From: Ornithinimicrobium sp. F0845
Lineage (GTDB): Bacteria; Actinomycetota; Actinomycetes; Actinomycetales; Dermatophilaceae
Length of the DNA: 64,000 nucleotides
NCBI RefSeq assembly: GCF_023015765.1
Contig: NZ_JALKAL010000006.1
Span: forward strand, 1 to 64,000
Reading direction: 5' to 3'
In this document: one piece after another, positions 43,734 through 51,726 of the stretch
Numbering within the stretch: the first letter of the stretch is position 1
Layout: every line of letters starts with the position of its first letter
Position numbers and translations under genes: made by a program
The notes under the pieces: generated by a model
Database searches by the model: none
What the model saw: only the letters and a program-made list of their open reading frames with translations
Told to the model about the DNA's origin: nothing

Positions 43734-45038
43734 TCAGGAACTGGTCGAGCCGCCCAGCCAGACCTGCTCGGGCACCGGGTGGCCCAGGAAGTTGGTCATC
43801 GCCTGGGTGAACCCGTACGCCCCGGCCTGACCGAACACCAGCAGGTCACCGGGCCGCAGCGGTCCGAGCTCCGCCGTGCCGACCCGGTCTAGTGAGGTGC
43901 ACAGCGGCCCCGCCAGGGAGTATGTCGTGCGCTCACCGGCCCCGCCTGGCTCACCGTCCTCCGCGGTCCGGGGCCGGAGCCGGTCCGGGACCGACTGCAC
44001 CGGGAAGGACTGACCCGTCATGAGCGGACGCAGCAGGTGGTTGATCCCGCCCTGCAGGATCGCGAACGTCGTGCCGCGGCTCTCCTTCACCCGCACGACA
44101 CGCGTCAGGTAGACGCCGGTCGGTCCGGAGACCCACCGGCCCGGCTCCAGCACGATGTCGCCGGTGAACCACGGATTGGCCTCCAGCAGCTCAGCCAGCC
44201 CGGCGCCGAGGGCGGCGATGTCCAGCTCGGGGGAGCCCACGGCATACGGGATGCCCAGGCCACCACCGAGGTCGATGAGGTCGAGGTCGTGACCCAGGAG
44301 CGACTGCAGCCGCTGCCCGATCCCCAGCGCGGTGGCGTGGTTGGCCACGAGCCGGCCCGCGTCGAGCTCGTTGCTGGCCGAGAAGACCTGCAGTCCCGAC
44401 AGACGCACCTGGGGGTAGGCGGCGCACGCGGCCACGAAGTCGGCCAGGTCCTCCTCGTCCACACCGAACGCCGACGGACCGGAGCCGCCGATGATCGAGG
44501 CCGTCTCGCTGACGCCCTCGAGGGGGTGGACGCGCACGTTGACCGCCAGCGGGACCGTGCCGTGGTGCCAGGCCGCCAGCCGCTCCACGTCCTCGATGCC
44601 GTCGACCTGGATGCGGGCACCGGCTGCGAGAGCGGCGCGCAGGTCGGCCTCGGACTTGGCGGGGCCGGCGAAGACCATGCGACCCGGCACGGCCTCACTC
44701 GGACCGGCCTGCCAGCCGACCTCGTCCCGTGCGGTGCCGACGGCGACGACCTCACCGGCCGAGGCGCAGTCGAACCAGGCGCCCAGCGAGGCCAGCTCGG
44801 CCAGGAGGGGGGCGCCGGGGTTGGACTTCACGGCATACGCCAGGCGCACCCGGTCCGGCAGCGCCGACCGCAGGCTCAGGAAGCGCTCCCGGGCCAGATC
44901 CAGACGGTAGGCGAAGCACGGGGTGCCCAACGTCTCGGCGACCAGGAGGGCGGCCGAGTCCGTGAGGGCGAACAGGTGGTGGTCACCCGACACGGCGGTC
45001 AGAGAGCCCGCGGCGGTCGTGATGGCGGTGGTCGTCAT
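43734..45038 (-). CDS. Type III PLP-dependent decarboxylase (not canonical LysA)
   Basis: A 434-residue alanine-racemase-fold decarboxylase. The PLP lysine lies in RVRLAYAVKSNPGAP (about residue 70) and the PLP-phosphate glycine turn in LGGGLGIPY. In true LysA the PLP region is followed by a GxHxHIGSQ segment; here the matching site reads LQVFSASNELDAG, a form seen in BtrK-like and other special-metabolism decarboxylases. It ends the dap operon and overlaps dapC by four bases. It may decarboxylate diaminopimelate, or an amino acid made from it or on a carrier. Confidence 0.78.
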   Translation of the reverse strand: MTTTAITTAAGSLTAVSGDHHLFALTDSAALLVAETLGTPCFAYRLDLARERFLSLRSALPDRVRLAYAVKSNPGAPLLAELASLGAWFDCASAGEVVAVGTARDEVGWQAGPSEAVPGRMVFAGPAKSEADLRAALAAGARIQVDGIEDVERLAAWHHGTVPLAVNVRVHPLEGVSETASIIGGSGPSAFGVDEEDLADFVAACAAYPQVRLSGLQVFSASNELDAGRLVANHATALGIGQRLQSLLGHDLDLIDLGGGLGIPYAVGSPELDIAALGAGLAELLEANPWFTGDIVLEPGRWVSGPTGVYLTRVVRVKESRGTTFAILQGGINHLLRPLMTGQSFPVQSVPDRLRPRTAEDGEPGGAGERTTYSLAGPLCTSLDRVGTAELGPLRPGDLLVFGQAGAYGFTQAMTNFLGHPVPEQVWLGGSTSS

Positions 45039-46198
45039 GGCACCTCCCAGAACGGCGCCATCCGCTGCAACCCCTGCGCCAGCAGCCGGGGGTCGCCGCC
45101 GCAGGAGACCCGCACGAAGCCCTCACCGGCCGCGCCGAAGGCGGTGCCCGGCACGACGATCACGTGACCCTCGTCGCGCACCCGCCGGCAGAAGCCGAGG
45201 GTGTCGCCGACCGCCCACTCCGGCACCGGGATCCAGGCATAGAAGCCACCGGCGGGCGCGGCCACCGGGCGGACCGCCACGGGACCGGTCTGGGCGATCG
45301 ACCAGCGCTGGATGAGCTCGCGCCGGGTCTGCCGCAGCACCTCCGCGGAGTTGCGCAGCAGGGCGGTCGCGGCCAGCTGGCTCGGCCGGGCCGCGCTGGT
45401 CGTCATCGCGTTGTGCACCAGCCGCGCGGGCTCCAGTAGCGCCGGGTCGCCGACGGCCCAGCCGACACGCAACCCGGGGGCCGCCCAGCCCTTGCTGACC
45501 GAGGACACGACGACACCGCTGGTGCTGACATCCCGCAGCGAGGCCGGGCGCGGCCCGAGGTGGACGTCGCGATACACCTCGTCCGACACCAGGACGGCAC
45601 CCGCCGCGCGGCACGCCGAGGCGACCGCGGCCAGCGCCTCGAGGGAGGCCCCACCACCGGTCGGGTTGCCGGGGTGGTTGATCACCGCGAGCCCCACGTC
45701 GCCCTCCAGCAGCGCGAGGAACGTCTGGGTGTCGAGGTCGCCGCGCGGGCCGAGCGCATACGGCACCGGGACGCCGCCGGCCAGCCGGGCCAGGGTGGAG
45801 TATGCCGGGAAGCCGGGATCGGGGACCAGCACCCGTTGGCCGGGGGAGACGTGGGCGAGGAACAGCGCGGTCAGCGCCGCCTGGCTCCCCGCCGTGACCA
45901 TCACCTGGTCGGCGACGTCACCAGGGACGTGACACTGGTGCACCGGGTGCACCGATGTCACGTCCCCCAGCAGGTGGTAGTCGCCGATGGCCGACACCAG
46001 CTCGGGGATGCCGCCGATGGGGCCGTAGCCCAGCGGCTCCTCACGGGCAGCGCACTCCTCCAGCGCCCGACGCGCCGGCTCCGGCAGCGCCCAGCCGGGC
46101 ACCCCGAGACCGAGGTCGATCGCCTCCGGCGGGGCACCCACGGACATGGCCCGGATCAACGACGGCGACAAGGACGTGACTCGGGTCGCCGTGCTCAT
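45035..46198 (-). CDS. dapC: Succinyldiaminopimelate aminotransferase (DapC type)
   Basis: A 387-residue fold-type I aminotransferase. The PLP lysine is K236 in SSVSKGWAAPGLRVGWA; NHPGNPTGG and SDEVYRDVHLG supply the other cofactor contacts. In a dap operon it should transfer the amino group to N-succinyl-2-amino-6-ketopimelate. Residues 78-93 (from GDVTSVHPVHQ to CHVPGDV) are encoded by a 43-nt palindromic element and look like an in-frame insertion just before the conserved VMVTAGSQAAL. Both ends overlap its neighbours by four bases. Confidence 0.85.
   Translation of the reverse strand: MSTATRVTSLSPSLIRAMSVGAPPEAIDLGLGVPGWALPEPARRALEECAAREEPLGYGPIGGIPELVSAIGDYHLLGDVTSVHPVHQCHVPGDVADQVMVTAGSQAALTALFLAHVSPGQRVLVPDPGFPAYSTLARLAGGVPVPYALGPRGDLDTQTFLALLEGDVGLAVINHPGNPTGGGASLEALAAVASACRAAGAVLVSDEVYRDVHLGPRPASLRDVSTSGVVVSSVSKGWAAPGLRVGWAVGDPALLEPARLVHNAMTTSAARPSQLAATALLRNSAEVLRQTRRELIQRWSIAQTGPVAVRPVAAPAGGFYAWIPVPEWAVGDTLGFCRRVRDEGHVIVVPGTAFGAAGEGFVRVSCGGDPRLLAQGLQRMAPFWEVP
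45924..45966. repeat. 43-nt palindromic element, copy B, inside dapC
   Basis: The same 43-base palindrome as at 22325-22367: it starts GGGACGTGAC and ends GTCACGTCCC. The arms of about 21 bases pair with two mismatches around one central base. It lies in the dapC coding region and keeps the frame open because a few flanking bases (GACGT on both sides) appear duplicated. On RNA it would form a long stable hairpin in mid-gene. Confidence 0.75.
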
Positions 46199-47061
46199 CG
46201 CAGCGCCTCCTCGAGGACGGTCGAGGCGTCGGTGGAGCCGTCGCGGTACTTCACGATCACCGGCGCATACAGGGAGATCCCCAGCGACTCGGCATACTGC
46301 CCGCGGGCGGGACGTGAGCCGGGGACGACGACCGCACCGGCGGGCACCTCGCCGCGGACCTCGCGGCCGTTGACCAGGTCGTAGATCACGGTGCGCGAGG
46401 TGAGAGTGACGCCCGGGGCGAGGACCGCGCGCTCGCGGACGACGACCCCCTCGTAGAGCCCGCACTGCGCCCCGACGAACGCGTCGTCCTCGACGACGAC
46501 CGGGGTGGCCCCGATCGGCTCGAGCACGCCGCCGAGCTGGACGGCGGTGGACAGGTGGACGCGCTCGCCGACCTGGGCGCACGAGCCGACGAGCACGTGG
46601 CTGTCGACCATCGAGCCGGTGCCGACCCACGCACCGGTGTTGAGATAGCTCGGCGGCATGACGACGGTGCCCTCGGCCAGGCCGGCCCCGCGGCGCACGG
46701 AGGTGCCGCCCGGCACGAGCCGGATGCCGTGGGCCGGGTCGATCTGTCGCGGCGGCACCAGCGACTTGTCGACCGCACCGCCCGGCCAGCCGGGCACCGC
46801 GATGGTCTCGCTGAGCGCGAAGGCGGCCAGGATGCCGGACTTCACCCAGGCGTCGGCGTGCCACGTGCCGTCGGCGTCCCGCTCGGCAGCCCGGACCGCG
46901 CCGGACTCCAGCGCGTCGAGGAACTCCCCGAGCCGTTCTGGAGCGGTCGGATCCTCCCGCAGCTCCGCGACCGGCCGGGAGAGGTAGTCGACGAGAGTCG
47001 TGCCTGTCGTGGTCATGGCGGTCGTGGTCGTGGTCGTGGCGGGCGTGGTCGTGGCGGTCAT
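46195..47061 (-). CDS. dapD: Tetrahydrodipicolinate N-succinyltransferase DapD
   Basis: A 288-residue hexapeptide-repeat acyltransferase. The left-handed beta-helix shows in AEGTVVMPPSYLNTGAWVG, GSMVDSHVLVGSCAQVG and VEDDAFVGAQCGLYEGVVV. It succinylates tetrahydrodipicolinate to start the succinylase branch of DAP synthesis. The first 20 residues are a Thr-rich stretch from a low-complexity DNA repeat, so a start at a later ATG (M16) is possible. The start overlaps dapA and the end overlaps dapC. Confidence 0.9.
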   Translation of the reverse strand: MTATTTPATTTTTTAMTTTGTTLVDYLSRPVAELREDPTAPERLGEFLDALESGAVRAAERDADGTWHADAWVKSGILAAFALSETIAVPGWPGGAVDKSLVPPRQIDPAHGIRLVPGGTSVRRGAGLAEGTVVMPPSYLNTGAWVGTGSMVDSHVLVGSCAQVGERVHLSTAVQLGGVLEPIGATPVVVEDDAFVGAQCGLYEGVVVRERAVLAPGVTLTSRTVIYDLVNGREVRGEVPAGAVVVPGSRPARGQYAESLGISLYAPVIVKYRDGSTDASTVLEEALR

Positions 47062-48047
47062 GACGCCACCGCCGTCCGCAGCTCGACGGCCGGTGCGGTG
47101 GGTGCTCCGGGGGTCAGCGCGAGATCGGACAGGGCCGCCTGGATCCGTGCCCAGGTGTCGGGCGCGGCGGGCACCAGCGGCAGCCGCACCATGCCGGTGG
47201 CCAGGCCGAGGCAGGCCAGCGCGGCCTTGAGCGGCACCGGGTTGGTCTCGGAGAACAGCGCGGACATCAGCGGGGCCAGCTCGGCGTTGAGCTCGCGCGC
47301 GCGGACCAGGTCGCCGGCGACCGCACTGTGGACCAGCTCCGCGGTCTGCGTGGGCGCGACGTTGCCACAGACCGAGACCAGCCCGGTCGCACCGACGGCG
47401 ATCGCCGGCAGGGCCAGGTCGTCGTCGCCGGCCAGCACGGCCTTGCCGGCGGGCGCCTCCTGGCAGATCCGGACCATCTGGCGCATGTCGCCCGAGGACT
47501 CCTTGACGGCCACGACCTCCGGGATCGCCCACAGCTCGCGCAGCGTCTCCGGCGTCAGGTTCGAGCCCGTCCGACCGGGCACGTTGTAGGCGATGATCGG
47601 CACGCCCGGCAGCTCCTCGGCGATCGCCCGGAAGTGCGCGACGATCCCGGCGGGCTGCGGCTTGTTGTAGTACGGCGTCACCACGAGCAGCCCGTCCGCG
47701 CCCGAGGCGACGGCGGCGCGGGCCAGCTCCACGGCATACGCCGTGTTGTTGTGCCCGGTGCCGACGACCAGGGGCACGCCGGGGGCGGCCTCGCGGGCGG
47801 TGCGCACCAGGCCGGCGCGCTCGCACTCGTCGACCGTGGCGGCCTCGCCGGTGGACCCGAGGACCACCAGGAAGTCGGCGCCGCCGGCGACGACGTGCCG
47901 GACGAGACGGTCATAGGCCGCGAGGTCCACGGCGGGCCGCATGCGGGAGGAACCTCCGCCGACGGCCGGCTTGGCGGTCGACTCCGTCCCTGTGGTGAAC
48001 GGGGTGGCCAGCGCCACGCCGAGGCCGGTGAACTGTGCACCGCTCAT
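47058..48047 (-). CDS. dapA: 4-Hydroxy-tetrahydrodipicolinate synthase DapA
   Basis: A 329-residue TIM-barrel aldolase that condenses pyruvate with aspartate semialdehyde. FLVVLGSTGEAATV gives the Thr of the catalytic triad, PIIAYNVPGRTG the tyrosine, and VAVKESSGD the Schiff-base lysine. The N-terminus carries an insert of about 20 residues, rich in Gly and Ser, between the first strand and helix. An AGGAGG ribosome site precedes the ATG. It follows dapB by 26 bases and overlaps dapD. Confidence 0.92.
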   Translation of the reverse strand: MSGAQFTGLGVALATPFTTGTESTAKPAVGGGSSRMRPAVDLAAYDRLVRHVVAGGADFLVVLGSTGEAATVDECERAGLVRTAREAAPGVPLVVGTGHNNTAYAVELARAAVASGADGLLVVTPYYNKPQPAGIVAHFRAIAEELPGVPIIAYNVPGRTGSNLTPETLRELWAIPEVVAVKESSGDMRQMVRICQEAPAGKAVLAGDDDLALPAIAVGATGLVSVCGNVAPTQTAELVHSAVAGDLVRARELNAELAPLMSALFSETNPVPLKAALACLGLATGMVRLPLVPAAPDTWARIQAALSDLALTPGAPTAPAVELRTAVAS

Positions 48048-48073
48048 GGTTCCTCCTTCTGTGTGGGTGTGGG

Positions 48074-48835
48074 TCATGCAGTGGTCGGTCGGAACAACGG
48101 GTCGAGGACCTCGGCGGCGAGGTCGTCGAAGGTGAAGGTTCCGCGACGGCCGTGCAGCCAGCGGACGGCGGTGAGGGCGCCGAGGGCGAAGACGTCGCGC
48201 GAGTGCGCCTCGTGGGTCACGGTGATCGACTCGACGGCGCTGGTCAGGTGCACGTCGTGGCGCCCGACGACCTCGCCCAGTCGCAGGCTGGCGGTCTGGA
48301 CGTCCTGGCCCGAGGCCTCGGCGAGGGCGTCGCGCAGCAGGAGCGCGGTGCCGCTGGGCGCGTCGACCTTGCGCGTGTGGTGGATCTCGCTGACCGCGAG
48401 GTCGCCGCCCTGGAGTGCGGCGTAGCCACCGAGGGCGAGGCTGATCCGGCGCAGCAGGGCGACCGTGAGGGAGAAGTTCGGGGCAGTGAGTATGCCGATC
48501 GCCGGGCTCTCCCCGGCGCTCGGCTGGGCGTGGGTCGCCTGGGCGTGGGTCGCCTGGGTGCTCGGGCCGGTGGTGCCAGCGTCGTCGTCCAGGAGGGAAC
48601 GGTCCCAGCCGGTCGTGCCGATGACGAGGTCGGTGCCGGTGCGGCGTGCCCAGCCGATGCGGTCGGCGACGGCGCCTGCGTGGCTCACCTCGAGGGCGAC
48701 GTCGACGGGGGAGAGGTCCTCCGGCGTGTCCTGGCCGACCAGCCAGGCCACCTCGAGGTCGCCGCTGCGCTCGACGGCAGCGGCGATCGCGGAGCCGAGG
48801 CGGCCCCGTCCGAAGATCCCGATCTGCAGCGGCAT
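48074..48835 (-). CDS. dapB: 4-Hydroxy-tetrahydrodipicolinate reductase DapB
   Basis: A 253-residue reductase. The dinucleotide motif is IGIFGRGRLGSAI at the start, and the catalytic EIHHTRKVDAPSGTALLL lies near residue 150. It reduces the DapA product with NAD(P)H. A linker of about 18 residues with the repeat THAQATHAQ lies near residue 100 and comes from 15-base tandem DNA repeats; it is not usual in the family. It is the first gene of the dap operon. Confidence 0.92.
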   Translation of the reverse strand: MPLQIGIFGRGRLGSAIAAAVERSGDLEVAWLVGQDTPEDLSPVDVALEVSHAGAVADRIGWARRTGTDLVIGTTGWDRSLLDDDAGTTGPSTQATHAQATHAQPSAGESPAIGILTAPNFSLTVALLRRISLALGGYAALQGGDLAVSEIHHTRKVDAPSGTALLLRDALAEASGQDVQTASLRLGEVVGRHDVHLTSAVESITVTHEAHSRDVFALGALTAVRWLHGRRGTFTFDDLAAEVLDPLFRPTTA

Positions 48836-48867
48836 GCGAATGAGTATGGACCAGTTCGAGAGTGTCG

Positions 48868-48935
48868 CTGACCACTAAAAGTGCTGGTCAGATAGGGTTT
48901 TCGGTGATTGGTGATCACTGCAGGAAAATTTCCTG
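48868..48935 (-). promoter_or_regulatory. Two dyads upstream of the dap operon
   Basis: CTGACCA at 48868-48874 pairs with TGGTCAG at 48885-48891, and CAGGAAA at 48921-48927 pairs with TTTCCTG at 48929-48935 around a single A. The stretch is locally AT-rich and stands 33 to 100 bases before dapB. They look like protein-binding operators. I see no lysine riboswitch or T-box core here. No clear -35/-10 pair could be fixed. Confidence 0.5.
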
Positions 48936-49078
48936 TCGGGTCGGTGGCCTGACTGGTTCGCTCTGCTCAAACCGGTGGAAGTTCGGACTGTGAGGCAGGT
49001 CTCACGGGACGCCGAGAGGCGAGCACCGCCGTCAGTCCGGGCTGGGTGCGGCGTCCACGTTGTCCTCCGCGCCAGGGG

Positions 49079-49145
49079 TGTCGGTGCACAGGGTCGGCTG
49101 CAGCGCCGGGGATGTCGGTGCACAGGGTCGGCTGCAGCGCCGGGG
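49079..49145. repeat. 34-nt tandem duplication
   Basis: The 34 bases from 49079 are repeated from 49113 without change up to 49145. Each unit begins TGTCGGTGCACAGGG. It lies in the roughly 650-base gap between dapB and the gene at 49484, where I find no convincing ORF. Confidence 0.8.
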
Positions 49146-49315
49146 TAGCGCGAGTCAAGCACCTCGAGCAGTCCTGGACGTCGTCGGACCCCGGCGGCCA
49201 GGTCATCGACGCCGCCATGGGCCCGGTGAGCAGGCCGTCGGTGTGACACGGACTCAGCCTTTGAGAGCGGTCCGGCAGATCCTTCCGACTGGTCGCCCGT
49301 GCCCGCCCGGTTTCC

Positions 49316-49378
49316 GTGCGAGCAACACGCCGTCGGTGCGAGCACTAGGACCTCACTCCGACGGCGTGTTGCTCGCAC
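49316..49378. repeat. 21-bp perfect inverted repeat
   Basis: The 21 bases at 49316-49336 (starting GTGCGAGCAACACGC) are exactly complemented at 49358-49378, with a 21-base loop. The loop itself repeats GTGCGAGCA. The hairpin would be very stable. It could terminate transcription, or mark an old insertion end; no transposase is nearby. Confidence 0.75.
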
Positions 49379-49483
49379 CGATTAGGTGACGCCCCGCCGC
49401 GGGTCGATGGCCGTCTTATGCATCGGGCTCGACGCGACCACTCGGCGCGTTGTGCGTCGTGCTGGCTGTGCTGGGATGAGCAG

Positions 49484-49831
49484 GTGGCTGACGTCGAGGA
49501 CGTGCGCGCGTTCGCGCTGACGCTCGAGCGCGCCTACGAGGTGTTCGTCCGTGGGCGGCGCAAGTTCCGGGTCGGGTCGCTGGTCTTTGTGGCCTTCTCC
49601 GACGACGAGGAGATCATCGAGTTCGGCTTCCCCAAGGAGGAGCGGGACGGCCTGATCGCCAGCGACCCGGACACCTTCTCGCTCCCGTCGCAGAGCGACC
49701 TGCGTTTCAACTGGGTCCGGGCGCGGATGGACCGGCTCGACCCGGCCGAGGCCCGGGAGTTCGTCGTCGAGGCGTGGCGGATGTGCGTGGCCCCAGAAGG
49801 TGGCCAGGGCCTGGGACGAGGCGCATCCTGA
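49484..49831 (+). CDS. MmcQ/YjbR-like protein
   Basis: A 115-residue small protein. ADVEDVRAFALTLERAYE at the start, a strand pair FRVGSLVFVAFSDDEEIIEFGF and the closing RFNWVRARMDRLDPAEAREFVVEAWRM fit the MmcQ/YjbR (CyaY-like) fold, thought to bind DNA. The GTG at 49484 leaves the conserved N-terminal helix; the longer open frame upstream is Cys/Arg-rich and not typical. It stands alone, with repeats on its left and a toxin-antitoxin pair facing it on the right. Confidence 0.7.
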   Translation: MADVEDVRAFALTLERAYEVFVRGRRKFRVGSLVFVAFSDDEEIIEFGFPKEERDGLIASDPDTFSLPSQSDLRFNWVRARMDRLDPAEAREFVVEAWRMCVAPEGGQGLGRGAS

Positions 49832-49930
49832 CGGACCGTGAGACGGCGGGCATCCGGGGTGGCCGGGACATCTTCGCCGACCCCTTCATTCCGCCAGTCG
49901 CAGCCGTCCTCGCGGTTGACGCCAGTGACG

Positions 49931-50311
49931 CTAGATCGCGTGCAACGCCAGGCTCGGGTCGAGGGCGCGCAGGTCGTCGGGGTCCGTCGTCACAACCGTC
50001 GTCGCCATCCGCCGAGCGCAGACCACCACGTGCGCGTCAGCAATGTCGCGGGTGCGGGTGCGAGCGAGGAGGCGCGCGACCTGCGTTGCCTCCACCCGGT
50101 CCAGCGGCACGACCTCGGTCAGCGGTTGGCGCAGCAGTCGCGCCAGTCGCGCCTGTCGTGCGGGGTCACGGACGGCCTGCGCCAGGGCTGGTGCGGGGAC
50201 CACGACCCGCGCACCCACCGCTGTGGTGCGTGCGAGAAGCAGCAGGACTCGTCGGTCGCCACGGTCGAGTTGGATGAGAGGCCCGGCATCGAGGGTGATC
50301 CCAGTGCTCAT
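49931..50311 (-). CDS. PIN-domain protein (VapC-like toxin)
   Basis: A 126-residue PIN protein that starts MSTGITLDAGPLIQLDRGD, with the first aspartate in LDAG. A later RTRDIADAHVVVCARRM and VTTDPDDLRAL supply the remaining acidic site. Its ATG overlaps the stop of the antitoxin-like gene by four bases. The motif spacing suits the DAG-type PIN toxins of actinobacteria. It is a second toxin-antitoxin pair in the window. Confidence 0.78.
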   Translation of the reverse strand: MSTGITLDAGPLIQLDRGDRRVLLLLARTTAVGARVVVPAPALAQAVRDPARQARLARLLRQPLTEVVPLDRVEATQVARLLARTRTRDIADAHVVVCARRMATTVVTTDPDDLRALDPSLALHAI

Positions 50312-50568
50312 CCGGATCCTCGCCGCGCCGCGCCCCTGCCCAGGATGTCGTCGGCCCAAGCTCGTTCCTCGTCCGTCATCGGCCCACCCGTGTGCTCCAA
50401 CGCTTCGGTCAGCATGTCCGCCCAGCCCCCGATGTCGTCGAGCGCCAGCCTGACCGCGTGCTGGACGAAACCCGAGACCGTCTCGGCCTGACCTGCGCTC
50501 ACCAGCGCGCGGATCGACTCCACCTGCTCCACCTGCAGGGTCACCGTCACCTTCTGCGTGGTCGCCAT
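50308..50568 (-). CDS. Ribbon-helix-helix antitoxin
   Basis: An 86-residue protein. MATTQKVTVTLQVEQVESIRALVSAGQAETVSGFVQHAVRLALDD shows the beta strand and two helices of a ribbon-helix-helix DNA-binding fold; the acidic C-terminus should wrap the toxin. The ATG at 50568 follows repeated CCATAC half-sites that may be its operator. It overlaps the PIN gene. Confidence 0.75.
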   Translation of the reverse strand: MATTQKVTVTLQVEQVESIRALVSAGQAETVSGFVQHAVRLALDDIGGWADMLTEALEHTGGPMTDEERAWADDILGRGAARRGSG

Positions 50569-50585
50569 ACCAACCACCATACTGG

Positions 50586-51093
50586 TCACCACAGCCCGGC
50601 GCCGTTCACCAGGACGACTTCTCTGATCTCGTTTTTCTCGGCGACGAGGAGGAACAACTGCCCGTCATCCCGCTCCGCTGCGATCGTGCCGCTGACGACG
50701 TGGTCAAAGGTGAAGTCCGCGAAGTCCTCACGTCCGTCGCCCTCTGCGTGGGTGCCGGGTCGCAGGAGTGATCGACGAGGTATTGCAGGGCAACACATGC
50801 ATTGTTGGACTTTGCCGACGAGACCCAGTGCAACTGCCGGCCATCGACAGACGGCTGCCAGTCGCAGTAGGACAGACCTCCGTTGCGGGACCGTGCGGGG
50901 AAGCTGGTGACGGCACCGGTTTAGTGACGAGAGGGTGGTCGTCCGGAACAACTCCCGGGTTCATGGGTACCTCGTACGGATCGGCGTACAGCGGTCGATG
51001 CGAGCGGCGGAAGGACCGCAGCCAGGCCGTCTCTTCAGGGTTGAGGGGCGGCTCGATACGGAGTGCGCCCAGGTGGTCCGTGTTGTAGCCCAT
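50586..51093 (-). pseudogene. Small WxxYLxDH-family protein broken by frameshifts
   Basis: Three frames must be joined to read this gene. From ATG 51093: MGYNTDHLGALRIEPPLN and FRRSHRP. From about 50870 another frame: GLSYCDWQPSVDGRQLHW and ALQYLVDH. From about 50745 a third: DFADFTFDHVVSGTIAAERD and the end at 50586. The order is that of a widespread actinobacterial family of unknown function (about 170 residues, with a W...LQYLIDHFL core). At least two frameshifts are present, so it is probably dead. Confidence 0.6.
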
Positions 51094-51160
51094 GTTCGTC
51101 CTTCGCGGTCGTCGTTGGTCGGCCACCACGACACCACAGGGACGCCTGGGTCGAGCGGTC

Positions 51161-51181
51161 TTGTCCACAGCCTGTGGACAA
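51161..51181. promoter_or_regulatory. Inverted pair of DnaA boxes
   Basis: TTGTCCACA at 51161-51169 and TGTGGACAA at 51173-51181 are each perfect matches to the actinobacterial DnaA-box consensus and face each other across three bases, giving a 21-base palindrome. The site lies in the 125-base gap between the divergent broken gene and the ORF at 51219. No dnaA or dnaN is nearby, so this is not a typical oriC. Confidence 0.6.
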
Positions 51182-51218
51182 GGATCAAGGGCGCTTGTTC
51201 TTGCGGCACGCTCAGCGC

Positions 51219-51707
51219 ATGACGCCTCGAAACGAACCCTGGACTCTGTCCGACCCTGCACGGATCCTGACGGAGATCCTTGATCGCGTCGGCGGGAGGC
51301 CGGGGCTGGCTCATATCGCGTACGTGAGGGGCCACCCGCAGGAGGTGCAGGGCATCCGGACCGTCACGACCCCCTCGCCGGACTGTGGGTCGGAGGCAAG
51401 CGCGCGCGAGGATCCGCCAATGCCTCTCGAGAGCCAGATGCAAGCGATTGCGACAGATCTTGCGCCCTTACGCACGTTCGACGGCGAGCGGTGGAGTGAG
51501 ATGGACGGCGGCCTGGTCACGGTGGTCTGCCGCGAAGGGCGGGTGGTCAGCACGGCCGACGAGCACCAGTTCTTCCCGGCCTGGCGTTACAGCAACCACA
51601 TGACGGCCGCGTTCGACGGCGATATCTTCGCCGTAACGCCACACGGCTGGACCGGGACCCTGAGCGAAGCGTGCGGGCTGGTCCCGGCGCTTCAGCCCAC
51701 CGATTGA
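51219..51707 (+). CDS. Hypothetical protein
   Basis: A 162-residue ORF starting MTPRNEPWTLSDPARILTEIL. The first half contains IAYVRGHPQEVQGIRTV, and the second half FDGERWSEMDGGLVTVVCREG and FFPAWRYSNHMTAAFDGD look like a folded domain. I recognise no family, signal or membrane span. It stands behind the DnaA-box pair and ends convergently with the MOSC gene. Its lower-GC codon use fits the accessory region. Confidence 0.5.
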   Translation: MTPRNEPWTLSDPARILTEILDRVGGRPGLAHIAYVRGHPQEVQGIRTVTTPSPDCGSEASAREDPPMPLESQMQAIATDLAPLRTFDGERWSEMDGGLVTVVCREGRVVSTADEHQFFPAWRYSNHMTAAFDGDIFAVTPHGWTGTLSEACGLVPALQPTD

Positions 51708-51726
51708 TGCGTCGAGCGGGTCAGCC

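Noticed and set aside
43734-45038. Simple lysA call
   Set aside because: The LysA histidine/GSQ motif is replaced by FSASN, so the substrate should stay open.
48836-49060. Lysine riboswitch or DtxR/IdeR iron box before the dap operon
   Set aside because: The two dyads present do not match the lysine-riboswitch core nor the TTAGGTTAGG-type iron box.
49079-49145. attL/attR-type attachment sites
   Set aside because: The two copies are adjacent with nothing between them and no integrase or tRNA is near, so it is a plain tandem duplication.
51161-51181. Chromosomal origin oriC
   Set aside because: Only two DnaA boxes are present and no dnaA, dnaN or AT-rich unwinding region lies nearby.
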